DNA of 64,000 nt, taken from assembly GCF_011761565.1 (NCBI RefSeq), contig NZ_JAASRM010000001.1, forward strand, positions 2,790,139 through 2,854,138, read 5' to 3'. Positions 18,227 to 31,200 of this stretch are shown piece by piece. Below the pieces are notes generated by a model, which had not been told where the DNA came from, did not search any database, and saw nothing but the letters and a program-made list of their open reading frames with translations. Each line of letters begins with the position of its first letter. Positions within the stretch are counted from its first letter, which is position 1. This DNA comes from Rhizomicrobium palustre. GTDB taxonomy: Bacteria; Pseudomonadota; Alphaproteobacteria; Micropepsales; Micropepsaceae. The position numbers were made by a program, and so were the translations under genes.

Positions 18227-18748
18227 TTACATGAGCTTTTCGAACCGGAATGCTTCGTCCACGCCGGGAAAATCATCCGAGCTTGGTCCATGCGGATCAG
18301 GGCGGCGGGCGTTGAAAAATTCGACGATCTTGAAGCCGCATTTGTTGACGTAGAAATGGATGTTCCGCTTCTCGAAACAGGGCGTGTGTGTTTCCCAGAT
18401 GGCGGTCTTGGGAAACATCTGCTCGATGGCCAGCCATGCCTTATATCCAAGGCCGCCGCCATGTTCATTGACGGATATGAAGAAAAAATCGAGTGAATTG
18501 CGGTTGGTGGCGTCGTTGATCGAAACCACAGCGCCACCGACCTTTCGGCCGTCGCAAAGAATGCGCAGCACCACGGCACCGGCTGCGGTCATTGATTGAT
18601 CGAGATCTTGGTCGGATGGGATTGGGCCCGCAGGCAGCGGCCCAAACTCCTCGATGACAGCCGCCGCAAATGCGTCCTGTAGTTCTCGTTTGAACGCCGG
18701 CAAATCTTCCGGTTCGGCTATCGCAAGGGTGACCAGTTTGTCTGTCAT
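18227..18748 (-). CDS. GNAT family N-acetyltransferase
   Basis: A 173-residue acetyl-CoA-dependent acetyltransferase of the GNAT fold. The core strand and pyrophosphate-binding region are degenerate but visible (GGAVVSINDATNRNSLDFFFIS, then HGGGLGYKAWLAIEQ), followed by CFEKRNIHFYVNKCGFKIVEFF, the typical C-terminal motif B. It converges on macB with a 17-base gap, so it is not part of that operon. The substrate is unknown. Confidence 0.78.
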   Translation of the reverse strand: MTDKLVTLAIAEPEDLPAFKRELQDAFAAAVIEEFGPLPAGPIPSDQDLDQSMTAAGAVVLRILCDGRKVGGAVVSINDATNRNSLDFFFISVNEHGGGLGYKAWLAIEQMFPKTAIWETHTPCFEKRNIHFYVNKCGFKIVEFFNARRPDPHGPSSDDFPGVDEAFRFEKLM

Positions 18749-18888
18749 TCTGCGCTTCTAGCCCGTGGCCGTATCGGAAAACAGGGCGTTCCCGCCGCCA
18801 TCGGGAGAATATGCGCAGACCCTTCAGCAAACCTCCACACATGGCAAAGGACAGGTGCGGCGCGAAGTCCATCGGATTGGGTAGAGGG

Positions 18889-18912
18889 AGAATGGTGCCC
18901 AGGGGCGAAATC
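18889..18912. repeat. att-like direct repeat, distal copy of the tRNA-Phe 3' end
   Basis: The 19 bases AGAATGGTGCCCAGGGGCG (18889-18907) are identical to 20034-20052, where they form the CCA and 3' acceptor end of tRNA-Phe. One mismatch and then AATC extend the match to 24 bases. This is the arrangement left by integrase-mediated insertion at the 3' end of a tRNA gene. Confidence 0.75.
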
Positions 18913-19000
18913 CGTCTGGGGCACGCCCATGCGGAGAGCTACACTCCCGCTTCTAGGTAGAGTCGCATAGCGGCGAGTTTTGAGCTGTTTTACCGAACAA

Positions 19001-19585
19001 CTAATTCGCTCTCACCCCTTCGCTCCAATGGGGGTTACTAGGGTCTGTTGGCCAATAGACTGGCAGGGATTCAACGGTTTGCTCCGGCCCCAAAAGCCCA
19101 AAGAATTTGAGCCGATAGTTTACTCTTCCGACCATTGCCAGTTGATTAAGCGGGATGCCCAGCTCGACACGGCAATCGTAAAAAGCCTTTGTCTTTTCCG
19201 ATCCGATAGTCGTGTTGAGCGGATTACCTATCACCATCGTATCAATAGTATTGGCGAGGACATCACGATAAGCTGAGCCGACGCAATCAAAATGCGTAAG
19301 GACGGCAGAAACTAGTGGGCTCTTTTCCTCAATATAAAATGCGATATGCGTGGTTGCACTTACTTGACCAGGATCAAGATGGACCTCTGGTATTGCCTGT
19401 TGCCAGCTAAAATATAATGTCCATAGGAGCGCCACCGCGCCAGCCACAATCTTCCATAGCTTTCCTATAGGGGCTAGAAATTTAATTAGAATGGACGCTG
19501 TCGTTTCATTGCTTTGCTGAGCACTAGATTTATTCGTTCGCTGGGCGGACGATTTCTTTTTTTTGCGATTTCGCGATTTCGGCAT
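19001..19585 (-). CDS. hypothetical small membrane-anchored protein
   Basis: A 194-residue protein from the ATG at 19585; the frame extends to 19660, but the conserved-looking start is MPKSRNRKKKK. The first 27 residues are very basic and Ser/Gln-rich. A single hydrophobic helix spans about residues 43-61 (KLWKIVAGAVALLWTLYFSW), followed by a roughly 130-residue domain with few charges and two Cys. The topology would leave the basic tail in the cytoplasm and the domain outside. I recognise no family. It is the main cargo of the tRNA-Phe insert and its base composition is more AT-rich than neighbouring genes. Confidence 0.6.
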   Translation of the reverse strand: MPKSRNRKKKKSSAQRTNKSSAQQSNETTASILIKFLAPIGKLWKIVAGAVALLWTLYFSWQQAIPEVHLDPGQVSATTHIAFYIEEKSPLVSAVLTHFDCVGSAYRDVLANTIDTMVIGNPLNTTIGSEKTKAFYDCRVELGIPLNQLAMVGRVNYRLKFFGLLGPEQTVESLPVYWPTDPSNPHWSEGVRAN

Positions 19586-19728
19586 GTCATGCCCCTTCAA
19601 CGAATATGGGGTGGCCAAGCCGTGACACGGCCATAGACCAAAGACGCGGACGGCCAACAAGCAATCGGTCCACGATTAGAAATAAGGCTCTCACCAGGCC
19701 CGCAATTGAACTAATCGATCTCCAGTCT

Positions 19729-19923
19729 TCAAAGGTCATGCGCTTCGTCTCTCGACAGGCCTGTGCACTGCTTGGAATTCCTCATGCGACGACTGCGGGC
19801 GCCTCGTATGACTGACTGCACCAACTCAAAATCATCCCGCGCGAGATGTCGCATTGCCGTGCGAGCCAATTCGAAAATCTCAGAAGCTGGTTCCAGGTGC
19901 CCGTCCAACATCATCGGGATCAT
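19729..19923 (-). CDS. possible small hypothetical protein in the tRNA-Phe insert
   Basis: A 64-codon ORF with an ATG start upstream of the membrane-protein gene on the same strand. The peptide is amphipathic, with a helical-looking LARTAMRHLARDDFELVQ stretch and a basic RGARSRRMR segment. It has no recognised family and no strong ribosome binding site, and could be a remnant of a larger gene such as the lost recombination module. Treat as tentative. Confidence 0.2.
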   Translation of the reverse strand: MIPMMLDGHLEPASEIFELARTAMRHLARDDFELVQSVIRGARSRRMRNSKQCTGLSRDEAHDL

Positions 19924-20037
19924 TGCTGGTTGCTAGATCCAGGATAAATGGATTCGATGAGGCTGGTGGTGTCACGTGTGGCGAAGTGGCTACTTTGGCC
20001 ACAAAATTCAAAAAATATCGGGGTATTATGAAAAGAA

Positions 20038-20468
<431 letters not shown>

Positions 20469-22187
20469 ATGCGATTTACGCGCTGCCTGCTGGCTGCGGG
20501 CCCGGCCTTCATTGCTTGTGCTGTTTCATCAATTGCCGCCGAGGTGCCCTCTCAGGTTGCACCTGGTGCTGTCGAGCGGACGCTGCAGCAAAAGCTCCCA
20601 ACCGCCCATGAAGACCGTATCCAGATCCCCGCGCCGTCCGGTTTTGATACGCCGCAAGGCGCGGAGAAGGTGCATTTCACCCTTAGCCGAATCGATCTCA
20701 GCGGGAATACGGCGGTGCCAAGCAGCCGCTTGGCTTCCGCCTATGCCGGGTTGATCGGCAAGGATGTCTCGCTGGCCGACGTCTTCGCCGTGGCGCGCAA
20801 GATCACCGACCAGTACCGCGAGGCGGGGTATGCGCTGAGTTTCGCCCTGGTCCCCGCGCAAGAGCTCGATCCGGCGACCGGCGCGGTCCGGATCGATGTG
20901 GTGGAAGGCTATATCGCCGAGATCCGCTTCGAAGGCGCACACAATAAGCTGCCCTCGGTCGTTACCGCCATGGGAGAGCGCATCAAGCAGTCCCATCCGT
21001 TGAAGACGGCGGATTTGGAAAAATACCTCCTGCTGATGAATGACGTGCCCGGCTTTGCGGTTTCTGGTGTGTTTGATCGCATCCCCGACGCGCCCAAGGG
21101 CGCCACGCGGCTGGTGGTGAAGACGAGCCAGCAGAGCTGGACGGCGAGCGCGTCGATCGACAATCGCGGCTCGAGTGCTTTCGGTCCCTGGCAGAGTTCG
21201 ATCACCGCGGCCGCTTATGATCTGATCGGGCAGGGTGAAGACGTTTCGCTGCACGGCATTCGCGCCCTGAACGGCAAGCAGCTTTCGGCCGTGGTTGGTC
21301 AGATGTCCTTTCCGATCAGCGACAATGGCACGCGCCTGTCCTTCAACGGCATCTGGTCTGATGCTCATCCCGGTTCGCCGACGCTGTCGGCGATCAACTT
21401 CGGGTCGAGCGGTTGGACCTATGGTGCAAGCCTGAATTACCCGCTGCTGCGTTCGCGCCTTGAAAGCCTGTGGCTGCGCACCGGCGTTACGGGCAAGCTT
21501 CTGAAATCACAGTTTCTCGCCACGCCGCATTCGCGTGACCGCATTTATGAATGGAATTTGGGCGCCACCTGGAACAAGCGTGACGAAACCGGCGTGACGA
21601 CGGGAGATATCACCTTCACCCAAGGATTGCCTTTGGGTGATGTCTCCGATGTGACCGACGCTCTGCGCAGCCGCAGCACTGGCAGCGCGATCTTTTCCTC
21701 AGTGGAAGCAACTATCACCCGCCTGCAATCCGTGCTCGACACCAAATACGGCGCCCTCGATCTTTATGGCGCGGCGCAAGGCCAAGTGGCCTCGCGTGGT
21801 CTGCTGTCGTCCGAGCAATGCGGCTATGGCGGCGCAGTGTTCGGCAAAGCCTATGACTCCAACGAAATGGTCGGCGATTTTTGCGCGCTGGGCGCTTTGG
21901 AAGCCCGCGTCACTCCGGCAAGCGTATTTTTGCCCTTCCCGAAAGTCCTCACCGGCGCGCAATTCTTCGCCTCTGTGGATTTCGGCTATACGTCGAACAC
22001 CGGAAAGCTCGGCTTCGGCGATAAGACGAAAGACACCGCTTCGTCGGTTGGCGCGGGCCTGCGCTTCAGCCTGTTCCAGCGTGTGAACGGTAGCGTGGAA
22101 TACGACCTGCCGATCAGCCGCAAGGTGGCCTTGGAAGGCAACAGCGACGGGCGCGTGTTCTTCCAGCTCTCCATTTCCGCAAATTGA
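20469..22187 (+). CDS. two-partner secretion outer-membrane transporter (TpsB, ShlB/FhaC/HecB family)
   Basis: Omp85-superfamily barrel that exports the adjacent TpsA protein across the outer membrane. It has 572 residues from the ATG at 20469. The signal peptide (about 1-24) ends SSIAAEV. A POTRA-2-type domain at about 65-140 contains VHFTLSRIDLSGNTAV and ITDQYREAGYALSFALVPAQ. A second POTRA region (VVEGYIAEIRFEGA) and the barrel follow, including the family's ASIDNRGSSAFG strand. An ATG at 20436 is an alternative but would spoil the signal peptide. It is 61 bases upstream of tpsA, with a 16-bp palindrome between. Confidence 0.93.
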   Translation: MRFTRCLLAAGPAFIACAVSSIAAEVPSQVAPGAVERTLQQKLPTAHEDRIQIPAPSGFDTPQGAEKVHFTLSRIDLSGNTAVPSSRLASAYAGLIGKDVSLADVFAVARKITDQYREAGYALSFALVPAQELDPATGAVRIDVVEGYIAEIRFEGAHNKLPSVVTAMGERIKQSHPLKTADLEKYLLLMNDVPGFAVSGVFDRIPDAPKGATRLVVKTSQQSWTASASIDNRGSSAFGPWQSSITAAAYDLIGQGEDVSLHGIRALNGKQLSAVVGQMSFPISDNGTRLSFNGIWSDAHPGSPTLSAINFGSSGWTYGASLNYPLLRSRLESLWLRTGVTGKLLKSQFLATPHSRDRIYEWNLGATWNKRDETGVTTGDITFTQGLPLGDVSDVTDALRSRSTGSAIFSSVEATITRLQSVLDTKYGALDLYGAAQGQVASRGLLSSEQCGYGGAVFGKAYDSNEMVGDFCALGALEARVTPASVFLPFPKVLTGAQFFASVDFGYTSNTGKLGFGDKTKDTASSVGAGLRFSLFQRVNGSVEYDLPISRKVALEGNSDGRVFFQLSISAN

Positions 22188-22204
22188 TCCGGCACGCGCC
22201 CCTT

Positions 22205-22220
22205 GTGTGGCGCGCCACAC
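22205..22220. repeat. 16-bp perfect palindrome between tpsB and tpsA
   Basis: GTGTGGCGCGCCACAC is self-complementary over all 16 bases and lies in the 61-base gap between the transporter and its substrate gene, 28 bases before the tpsA start. It could form a hairpin in RNA that tunes the TpsA:TpsB ratio, or bind a dimeric protein. No T-run follows, so it is not a classical terminator. Confidence 0.55.
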
Positions 22221-22248
22221 TGAATCTCACCGCAAGAGGGTAAAGCCC

Positions 22249-25200
22249 ATGCAGCGCAGTTTTTTCACCAATAAGTTAAAGGTCACTGTCGCGCTTTCGG
22301 CATTGTTTGTCGGCTATCCCGCATGGGCCAACCCCACCGGGGGAACGGTCGTAGGCGGCCAGGCCGTTATCTCCACACCAAGCTCCAACCAGTTAAATGT
22401 CAATCAGTCGACCAAGGTCGTGATCATCGACTGGAAGAAGTTCGACATCGCCAAGGGCGAAACCACGACCTTCATTCAGCCCGATGCCTCTGCGCTTGCC
22501 GTCAACCGCATCGGTGGGGCCGATCCGGCCAAGATCCTTGGCAACCTCATGGCCAACGGCAAGGTTATCCTGATTGACGGCAACGGCTTCATGTTCGGGC
22601 CCAATGCCAAGGTCAATGTCGGTGCGCTTGTCGCCACCACCTCGGATGCTTCCAATGCCGACATCATGTCGGGCAAGGCCAAATTCGATAAGCCGGGCAG
22701 CGCCAACGGTCAGATCATCAACTACGGCCAGATCACCGCGAATAGCGGCATGGTCGGGCTGGTGGCACCTTCGGTCACCAATAACGGCGTGATCCGCGCC
22801 AAGCTGGGGCAGGTGGCGCTCGGCGCGTCCAATGTCTTCACATTGGACTTCACCGGCGATGGCCTGATCTCCTTCCCGGTCGATCCCAATGTGATTGCTG
22901 CCGCGATTGATGCGAACGGCCAGCCGGTGAAGGCGCTTGTGGCCAATAACGGCCACATCGAGGCCTCCAGCGTGGTGCTTTCGGCGCGGGCTGCTGCGGC
23001 GCTCGTCACCAATGTGATTTCGGTGAAGGGTGAGATCGTTGCCCAGACCATTTCGCATAAGGGCGGCAAGATCATCCTGGATTCGGGTGTCGGCGCCGTC
23101 GCGCTGGAAGGTGCCAAGCTTGATGCCTCGGGCGCGAATGGCGGCGGCAGCATCTCGGTCGCGAGCGTCAACGCATCGCGGGTCACTGCAGACGCGGCCA
23201 CGGTTTTGGATGCCTCCGCGACCAGCCAAGGCGACGGCGGCAGCATTGTGCTGAATTCGCTGAACACCAAATTCTACGGCACCGCCAGCGCAAAGGGCGG
23301 CAGCATCTCGGGTAATGGCGGCAAGATCGATACCTCGGGCCATGTCCTCGATGTGGCTGGGGCGAAAATCTCCACCGTCGCGCCGCATGGCAAGACCGGC
23401 GAATGGCTGATCGATCCGTACAACATCATCATTTCGAACGATGCCAGCACCGGTTCGGGCTATACCGCCACTGCTAACGATACGGTCATCAACGCCGACC
23501 AGATTTTGGACGCGCTGAAGAACAACAGCGTCTCTATCACCACGGGGGCGTCGAATGCCCCAGGTTCGCAAGCGGGCGATATCACGATTTCGACGGGGCT
23601 GAGCTGGAATAGCAGCAACACGCTGACCCTCGCGGCTGCCAACAGCATCAATGTCAACGCGCCGATCAGCTTGGCCAGCGGCGGCCTCAGCCTGACGGGC
23701 AAACATCTGAACTTTGCCGATAATGTAACCGTCTCGGGCGCGGGCTCCGTCGTCCTAACGGGGAGTGACTACACTTTTCTGGGAGGGCATTCGCTTAGCT
23801 TCACGGGTGGCAAGAACTCGGGAGCAACGCTGGCCATCAACGGTACGTCTTTCACGCTGCTTTATGGCTTCGACGACATTCAGGCGATAAGCTCCCCTGG
23901 CAAGTTGAGCGGTGCATACGCTCTCGCCAATTCGCTGGACGCGTCTTCCCTCACCACTTGGACGTCGATTGGTGACAGCTATAACGATTTGCCATTCGCC
24001 GGCATTTTCGAGGGCTTGGGACACACCGTCTCCAACCTTAGCTATACAGCAACGAAAAACACGACCGGCTTCTTTGGCTACACCTCGGGTGCGACCATTC
24101 GGGATTTCGGCCTGATTGATGGTGCCATTACCAGCGGGAACATCAACGCGGTGGGGCCGCTCGTGGGCACCGCCGAAAGCAGCCAGTTGCAGAACGTTTT
24201 TGCGAGCACCAGTGTCACCGGGACCGGCCAGTATGTCGGTGGTCTCGTCGGCAGCATCAGCGGTGATTCCAACATCATCAACGCGGCCGCATTCGGCGAT
24301 ATCACCGGTGGGCAAGATGTTGGTGGGTTGGTTGGGACGATATATGGGGGCCAGATTCTGAATGCCTATGCCACGGGCAGCGTCAAAGGCGGGCAGAATG
24401 CTGGCGGGCTTATTGGACACGCGGTTTCCAACAGCAACGCCACTTATATCGAAAATACCTATGCAAGCGGTGCCGTCTCCGGTGACGGGGTGTCTGGCGG
24501 CCTCATCGGGCGCGTAGACAATTTCTGTTCCACCTGCATCGATCAGACGACAATTTCCAATTCATATTGGAATACGGATACAGCCAACGTGACCGAGAGC
24601 ATCGGCTCCGGAACCTATACAGGTAATGTATTTGGTGTTCCCACGAGCGTTCTGCAATCCGGCCCTGCCGGTCTCAATGCTTTGCCGTGGAACATCAAAT
24701 CCGGGGCCAATCCCTATCTCAGCTTCCTGGTGTTACCGCAGACCACCATCTCCGGCACGGTCTATTCCGACCACGGTAAGACCACTCTTTCTGGCGTGAA
24801 GGTCTATGAGGTCCTGCTGGGCGGTTCCACCATCGTGGCGAATGCCACCAGCGGCAATGATGGCGCCTATTCAGTTGCGGCGCCGCAATCGAACGGCACT
24901 GCATTGTTGTTCCTGGATGGCGGCAGCGTCTTCGCCAATACGGTGGCGGAATACACGGGTTCCAGCCTTTCCGGCGTGAACCTCTATGGCGGCTATCTCA
25001 CCTTCTTCAATACTTCCTCTGTAACGGTCACCTCTGCCCTTGACTCGCTGAAGAGCTTCATGAAGCCGGATGGCTTCTCCACCGGCGACTTCCTGTTTTC
25101 GCCATGGGGCGATGTTATCGTACCGACGGCTGGCCTTGATATCACCGCGAGTAGAAATCTTTCCGCCGATAGGGCGTTCAGCTTCGTCGGCACGAATGGA

Positions 25201-28200
25201 CTTTACCTCACCGCAGGCGACGCGCTGTCGATTGACGCGCCGCTGACGGTTGAGAATGGCGCGCTCAATTTAACCGCCTATACGATGTCGTCGATGGCGA
25301 ACCTCACGGCGTCAGGTGCCGCGGCTGTTTCACTTAATGTGGCCGTTCCCGCGAGCACGGTGTTTGGCGGTGGAACATCGCTCAGCTTCACCGGCGGCAA
25401 GAGCTCCGGTGCAACGCTGACCATTAACAATTCGCGCTACACGCTGCTCTATGACTTCGACGACATTCAGGCGATAAACTCCCCCAGTAAGTTGGACGGC
25501 GCGTACGCCCTCGCCAACTCGCTGGATGCATCCTCACTCACAAGCTGGAAGCCCATCGGCAACGCCGCGAATTCCTTCAGTGGCGTTTTCGAGGGCTTGG
25601 GTCATACCGTTTCCAACCTCAGCTATACGGTTGCGGGCTCGATGTCCGGCTTCTTCGGGACCGTAAGAAACGGCATCATTCGTGATTTCGGTTTGGTCGG
25701 CGGAACGATTACGGTTGCGAATGGCAACTCCGATATCGGCCCGTTGGCAGGCGAAGTCGCAAATTCTTTGATATTGAATGTCTACTCCTCCACGGACGTC
25801 AAAGGAAACGGCTGGTATGTGGGGGGGCTGATCGGCTTCCTCGACGCGGGTTCACGTCTTTACGGCGGCGCTGCGCATGGCAATGTCACCGGCGAGCAAA
25901 ACGTCGGCGGTTTTGCCGGCGGGATTTACGAGGCTGCGGTAGGCAATGCCTATGCCACTGGCGATGTCTCTGCCTCGTATAGGGCAGGCGGTTTTGCCGG
26001 CGAGGTGAGTAGATATCAAGGCAGCGTCGCCGTCTCTAACGTTTATGCGAGCGGTGCTGTCTCCGCGACAGACTATAAAGGCGGACTGTTCGCAAATGTC
26101 GCCGAAATGTGCGCGCCTGCCTGTACAAATGTCGGGATCTATTTCTCGAACGCCTATTGGACCACGGATACCACGGGCGTCACCAATGGCATGACAGGAA
26201 AAGGCACGTATAGCGGCACGCTAACCGGCGTCACCACGGCACAATTGCGGGCCGCCGGTCTCGACGGTATGCAACCACCCGGCTGGGTTTATAAGGACGG
26301 GTTTAATCCTTATCTGCGTTTTGAGACTGCGCCCGCCAAGACCATCTCCGGCACGGTCTATTCCGACCACGGTAAGACCACACTCGCAAACGCGAATGTT
26401 TACGAACTGACGCTGGGGGATTCCTCGGTGGTGGCCAACGCCACCAGCGGCACCAATGGTACGTATTCGCTGGTCGCGCCAGATTCAAACGGCTCGGTGC
26501 TGCTGTTCTTGGATGGTGGAAGCGTTTTTGCCAACACCGTGGCGGAATACAAGGGCGCCAGCCTGTCTGGCGTGAACCTCTATGGCGGCTATCTCACCTT
26601 CTACAATACCTCTTCGGTCACGGTGGCCGCCGCGCTCAACACGCTGGCCGGTGCCGTGACGCCGAATGGCGTATCCGCACGTGATTTCCTCTTCAGTTCT
26701 TCCGGAAATAACGTGGCGCCCATGGCGGGACTCGACATCACCGCCACTGGCGACTTTTCGCTGGACGCCACGCTGAACTTCGCAGGTAGCAATGGCCTTT
26801 ACTTGAATGTGGCCGGGAATTTCTCCAGCCAAGAGTTGAGCGCCCTGAGTATCGTCGATGGCGCACTGAACATTTCCGCCAAAAATATCGCTATTGGTTC
26901 CAATGTGACGGTGACCGGCGGCGGTATGGTCCAACTCAACACGGCACAGTCGGGGGATTATCAATTCCTCAATGGGCATTCGTTGCAGTTTACCGGCGGC
27001 AAGGATGCAGGGGCGTCGCTTTCGATCAATGGTACTGCGTACACGCTTCTATATTCCTTCGACGATCTCCAGGCGATCAATGCCACCTCGAATTCGCGTG
27101 GTGGAACTTACGCTTTGGCGAAGTCCCTTGATGGGCATTCCTTCAACGGCTGGACCCCAATCGGCGGGAGTAATGGCGGATTCAACGGAGTCTTCACTGG
27201 CCTGGGCAATACGGTTTCTAACCTTAGCTATGGCGTGACGTCAGTAAATGCGGGCTTCTTCGGCTATGTCGGCAATGGCGTGATCCGCGATTTCGGTGTT
27301 CTAGGTGGAACGATTTCTGGCTCGGCAGATTTTGTTGGCGGTGTGGTCGGCTACGCATGGAAGGCGACGCTTAAGAACGTCTACTCCACAGCCTCAATAA
27401 CAGCAGATGGATCGTATCATGGCGGGCTGATCGGCTTTGCCGACACCTCCACCATAACCAACGCTTCCGCACGTGGTTCAGTCTCTGGGGCATACGTAAT
27501 CGGTGGCCTTATTGGCACCCTTAATGAATCCACACTCATCAATGCCTATGCAACCGGGCCTGTCACAGCAAGCAAGGACACTATCGGTGGATTGATTGGC
27601 AATGTTGGGGCGTATTTCGGTTCAACCACGATCTCGAACGTTTATGCCTCTGGCCCCGTTACCGCCCCTTCATCGGCGCAGAATGTCGGGGGACTTCTCG
27701 GGATTGGCTATGGCTTCGGGACAAAGATCCTGACCAATGCCTATTGGAATAGCGAAACGTCCGGCACGCAGTTGGGGCTCGGCTCAACCGCCTCGGTCTA
27801 CACTGGCGCCGCAGCAGGCCTGACGACGGCTCAATTGCGCCAAGGTCCCCAGGGCTTTGATCCAAGCGTTTGGGTCTTTAGCAACACCGCCAATCCGCGC
27901 TTGATCATTGAAAACCCGATACCGACGATTTCCGGCACGGTTTATACCTCGCGTGGTGGCAACGCGCTCTCCGGCGCCGATGTTTACGAAATTCTGATTG
28001 GCAACTCGTCGGTCGCCGGGACGGCCAAGAGCGGCACGGATGGCTCCTATTCGCTTTTTGCGCCTTCGTCCAATGGAGCGGTCCTGCTGTTCCTTGACGG
28101 GGGCAATGTTTTTGCGAATGCGGTGGTGGACTATAAGGGCCAAAGCTTATCGGCCATTGATCTCTTCGGTGGGTATCTGAGTTTCTACAATACCTCGGCG

Positions 28201-31200
28201 GTCACGGTTTCGGCCGCGCTCAACACGCTGTCGAGCTTTGTGCGGCCAGACAACTTTGCCGCTGGCGATTTCCTTTTCAATATTTCCGGGTCCAGCGTAA
28301 TGCCCACGGCGTCGCTGGATATCACCGCGGCGGGGCCGCTGACCATCGATCAAGCGCTGACCTTCACCGGCACAAATGCGGGGTATTTCACTGCCGGTAA
28401 TGGCGACATCACCGTCGCCAACGCCATCAATCTCGATAGCGGTCGCCTTATCCTGAACGCGACCGGTGCAATCGCGGTTAACGCCAAGGTCTCGGCCTCC
28501 GGTGCAGCGACAGTTTCGATGGTTGCCGGCACAAAGGCCGGAACTCTGCCGTGGCAAACGCTTACAGAGATCAGCTATGGGGTCGGCGGCGGCCTTGATT
28601 TTGGCAATACGGACAACGGGGCCAAGCTGTTCGTCAATCGGCAGGCCTACAAGCTCGTCTACTCGTTGGATCAACTGCAAGCGATCAACAGTGATCTTTC
28701 GGGCAGCTATGCCTTGGCGACGTCGCTGGACGGTTCCGCGCGTAAGAGCTGGACGCCGATCGGCAATGCCGCGAATAATTTTGCGGGCATCTTCGATGGC
28801 CTCGGCAATACTCTTTCTAATCTCAATTGGGATATGACGGGGGCTGATGAAGCTGGCCTGTTTGGTGTTGCTTCTGGCGTGTTGCGGAATATCGGGCTTG
28901 TCGGCGGCACGATGACCGGCAAGGGCGTGAACAATTTTGGTCCTCTCGCCGGACATTTGTCGGGCGTCGCCTATAACAGCTATTCGACTGTCAATGTTGT
29001 CGGTGATGGCTGTGATCTTTGCGGCGGTCTGATTGGTTATGTCGAATTGGGCAGCTTGGCTCAGAACGTCTTCGCCACGGGCAATGTCATCCTTAAGAAC
29101 GGCAGTGAGTCTTCGGCTGCGGGTGGCCTGGCCGGCTCGGTCGAAGGTGGGATCAGCAACGGCGAAGCTTTCGGCGCCGTTATTGGCGGCAGTCATGCTG
29201 GCAGCATTGCGGGCTATCTGCCTACCTCCGGCGTTCTCAACAATGTCGTTGGTCTTGGCTATGTGAAGGCGGATGGCGTTTCCGGCGGGCTGGCGGGCTC
29301 GGCCTACGGAACGATCACCAACGGCTATTTCGATAGCGACACAACGGGCATTTCCTACAATCGCGGGGTCGGCGAGGGGCAGACCACGACGGGCTTCATT
29401 GGCCTCGGCACATCATACCTGCAATCGAATATGCCCGACGGGCTCACTTCCCCTGATTGGGGCTTCAATCTGGGCGCGGCTTATCCCTATCTCGCCAGTT
29501 TCTTCCCGAACGGGGTACAGACGGTTAGCGGCAAGGTCTACGCCAATTCGGATCAAGACGCGGCGCCGGGCCTGCGGGTGGGCGCTCTCGCCAATGGCAA
29601 TAAGCTGGGCGAATCCGGCACGGGCTCAAATGGCTATTACTATATCTTCATGCCTGCCGGAACGCTCCAGAACGACAGCAACGTTCTTGCCTACCTCACG
29701 GGTGGGACGGTGCAAGCGAACACCTACCTCGTGAAAGGCGACGGCGCTTTGACGGACGCCAATCTCTATGTGGGTGATCTGCGCCTGATCTCGGGTGCGG
29801 CCAATCTTTCCACGATGTTTGATGGCTTGGCGTCGGCGCTGGGGAATATGAGCGGAGCCGATTACCTGTTCGCGGTGTCGAACGGAAAGGTGGCTCTTGG
29901 GTCTTCGACCAATCTCAATGTCTTGGAAACCGGCTTCAGCCTGAACATCGATCAGGCCATCACCACCACGGGCAATGTCGTTCTGAGCGCGGACGACGCA
30001 AGCGTGACGCAAAGTGAGGCGATCAAGGCAAATGCCTTGGTGCTGCGTGGGGTTAATACCAGCTTCACCTTGACCAACAGCGCCAATAACGTTTCCATTT
30101 TGGCGGATCGGCCCGTTTATGGTTCGTTGAGCTTCGTCAATAGCGGTGATCTGACCATCGGCACGGTGGCTGATGATAGCGGCCTGAGCGGGTTCCGCCT
30201 GATTTCGGTGAAGGCGGGCGGAAACCTCACGGTGGATGCGTCGGTGCAGGCCGCAGATGTGGTGTCGCTGCTCTCGGGCGGTGATCTCACAATCACTGAG
30301 AGTGGCTCTGTGTACAGCCGGAACAGCATCGTGTTATCGGCCGGCAAGGCTTTTGTGAATAACGGCGGCGCGACTGCGGTGACGTCGGAAGATGGCCGCT
30401 GGCTGATTTATTCGGCCGATCCCTCCAAAAACAGCTTTGGCGGTCTCGATAGCGGTAATACCGCGATTTGGAATGCCACTTACGATACCATGGCACCGGA
30501 AGGCATCGAGGCGAGCGGCAACCGTTATCTCTTCGTCAAGCAGCCGACGCTGACCATCACCACAACCGACCTTTCCAAGACCTATGGATCTAGTATCGGT
30601 TCGGCCTTGAGCGATGCCTATAAGATCGCAGGTTATGATGGGGGCCTTACGGGTGTGTATCTCGCCGATACGGCAGCCTCGGTGTTCAGCGGCACCCCCA
30701 TCATCAGCTCGTTGGGTGCGGGTGCTGGCGCGAAGGCTGGCAGCTACACTGTCAATGCCGCGCAAGGCAGCATCGTTCTTCTCAATGGCTATGCGCTGTC
30801 GGCGCAAAACAATGGCGTGCTAACCGTTGATCCCAAGGTGCTGACGGCCGCCTTGACCGGCGTGGTGACCAAAATCTACGACGGCACTACCGCAGCCTCG
30901 CTGATGAATGGCAATTACGTGCTTTCCGGCATCGTCGGCAGGGACGCGGTTTCGGTGGCCAACACGTCGGGCAGCTTTGCAGACAAGAATGCGGGCAGCG
31001 GCAAGACCATCACGGTTTCCGGGCTGACGCTTTCGGGCGCCGATGCGGGGAATTATGTGTTGAGCGTCACCTCCGTCAGCGGCGATATCGGTGCTATCAC
31101 GCCAGCAACGCTCAACGCCGCGCTCACGGGATCGGTGACGAAAGTCTACGATGCCACCACGCTGGCCGCGCTGGCCAATGGCAATTACGTCCTCACCGGC

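Noticed and set aside
28147-29196. 349-codon minus-strand ORF inside tpsA (also 22393-23706)
   Set aside because: Antisense to the repetitive TpsA frame, no motif, no ribosome binding site.
23755-29580. CRISPR-like array in the repeat-rich region
   Set aside because: The repeats are long, coding, 1.6 kb apart and diverged in frame; no short regularly spaced repeats were found anywhere in the window.
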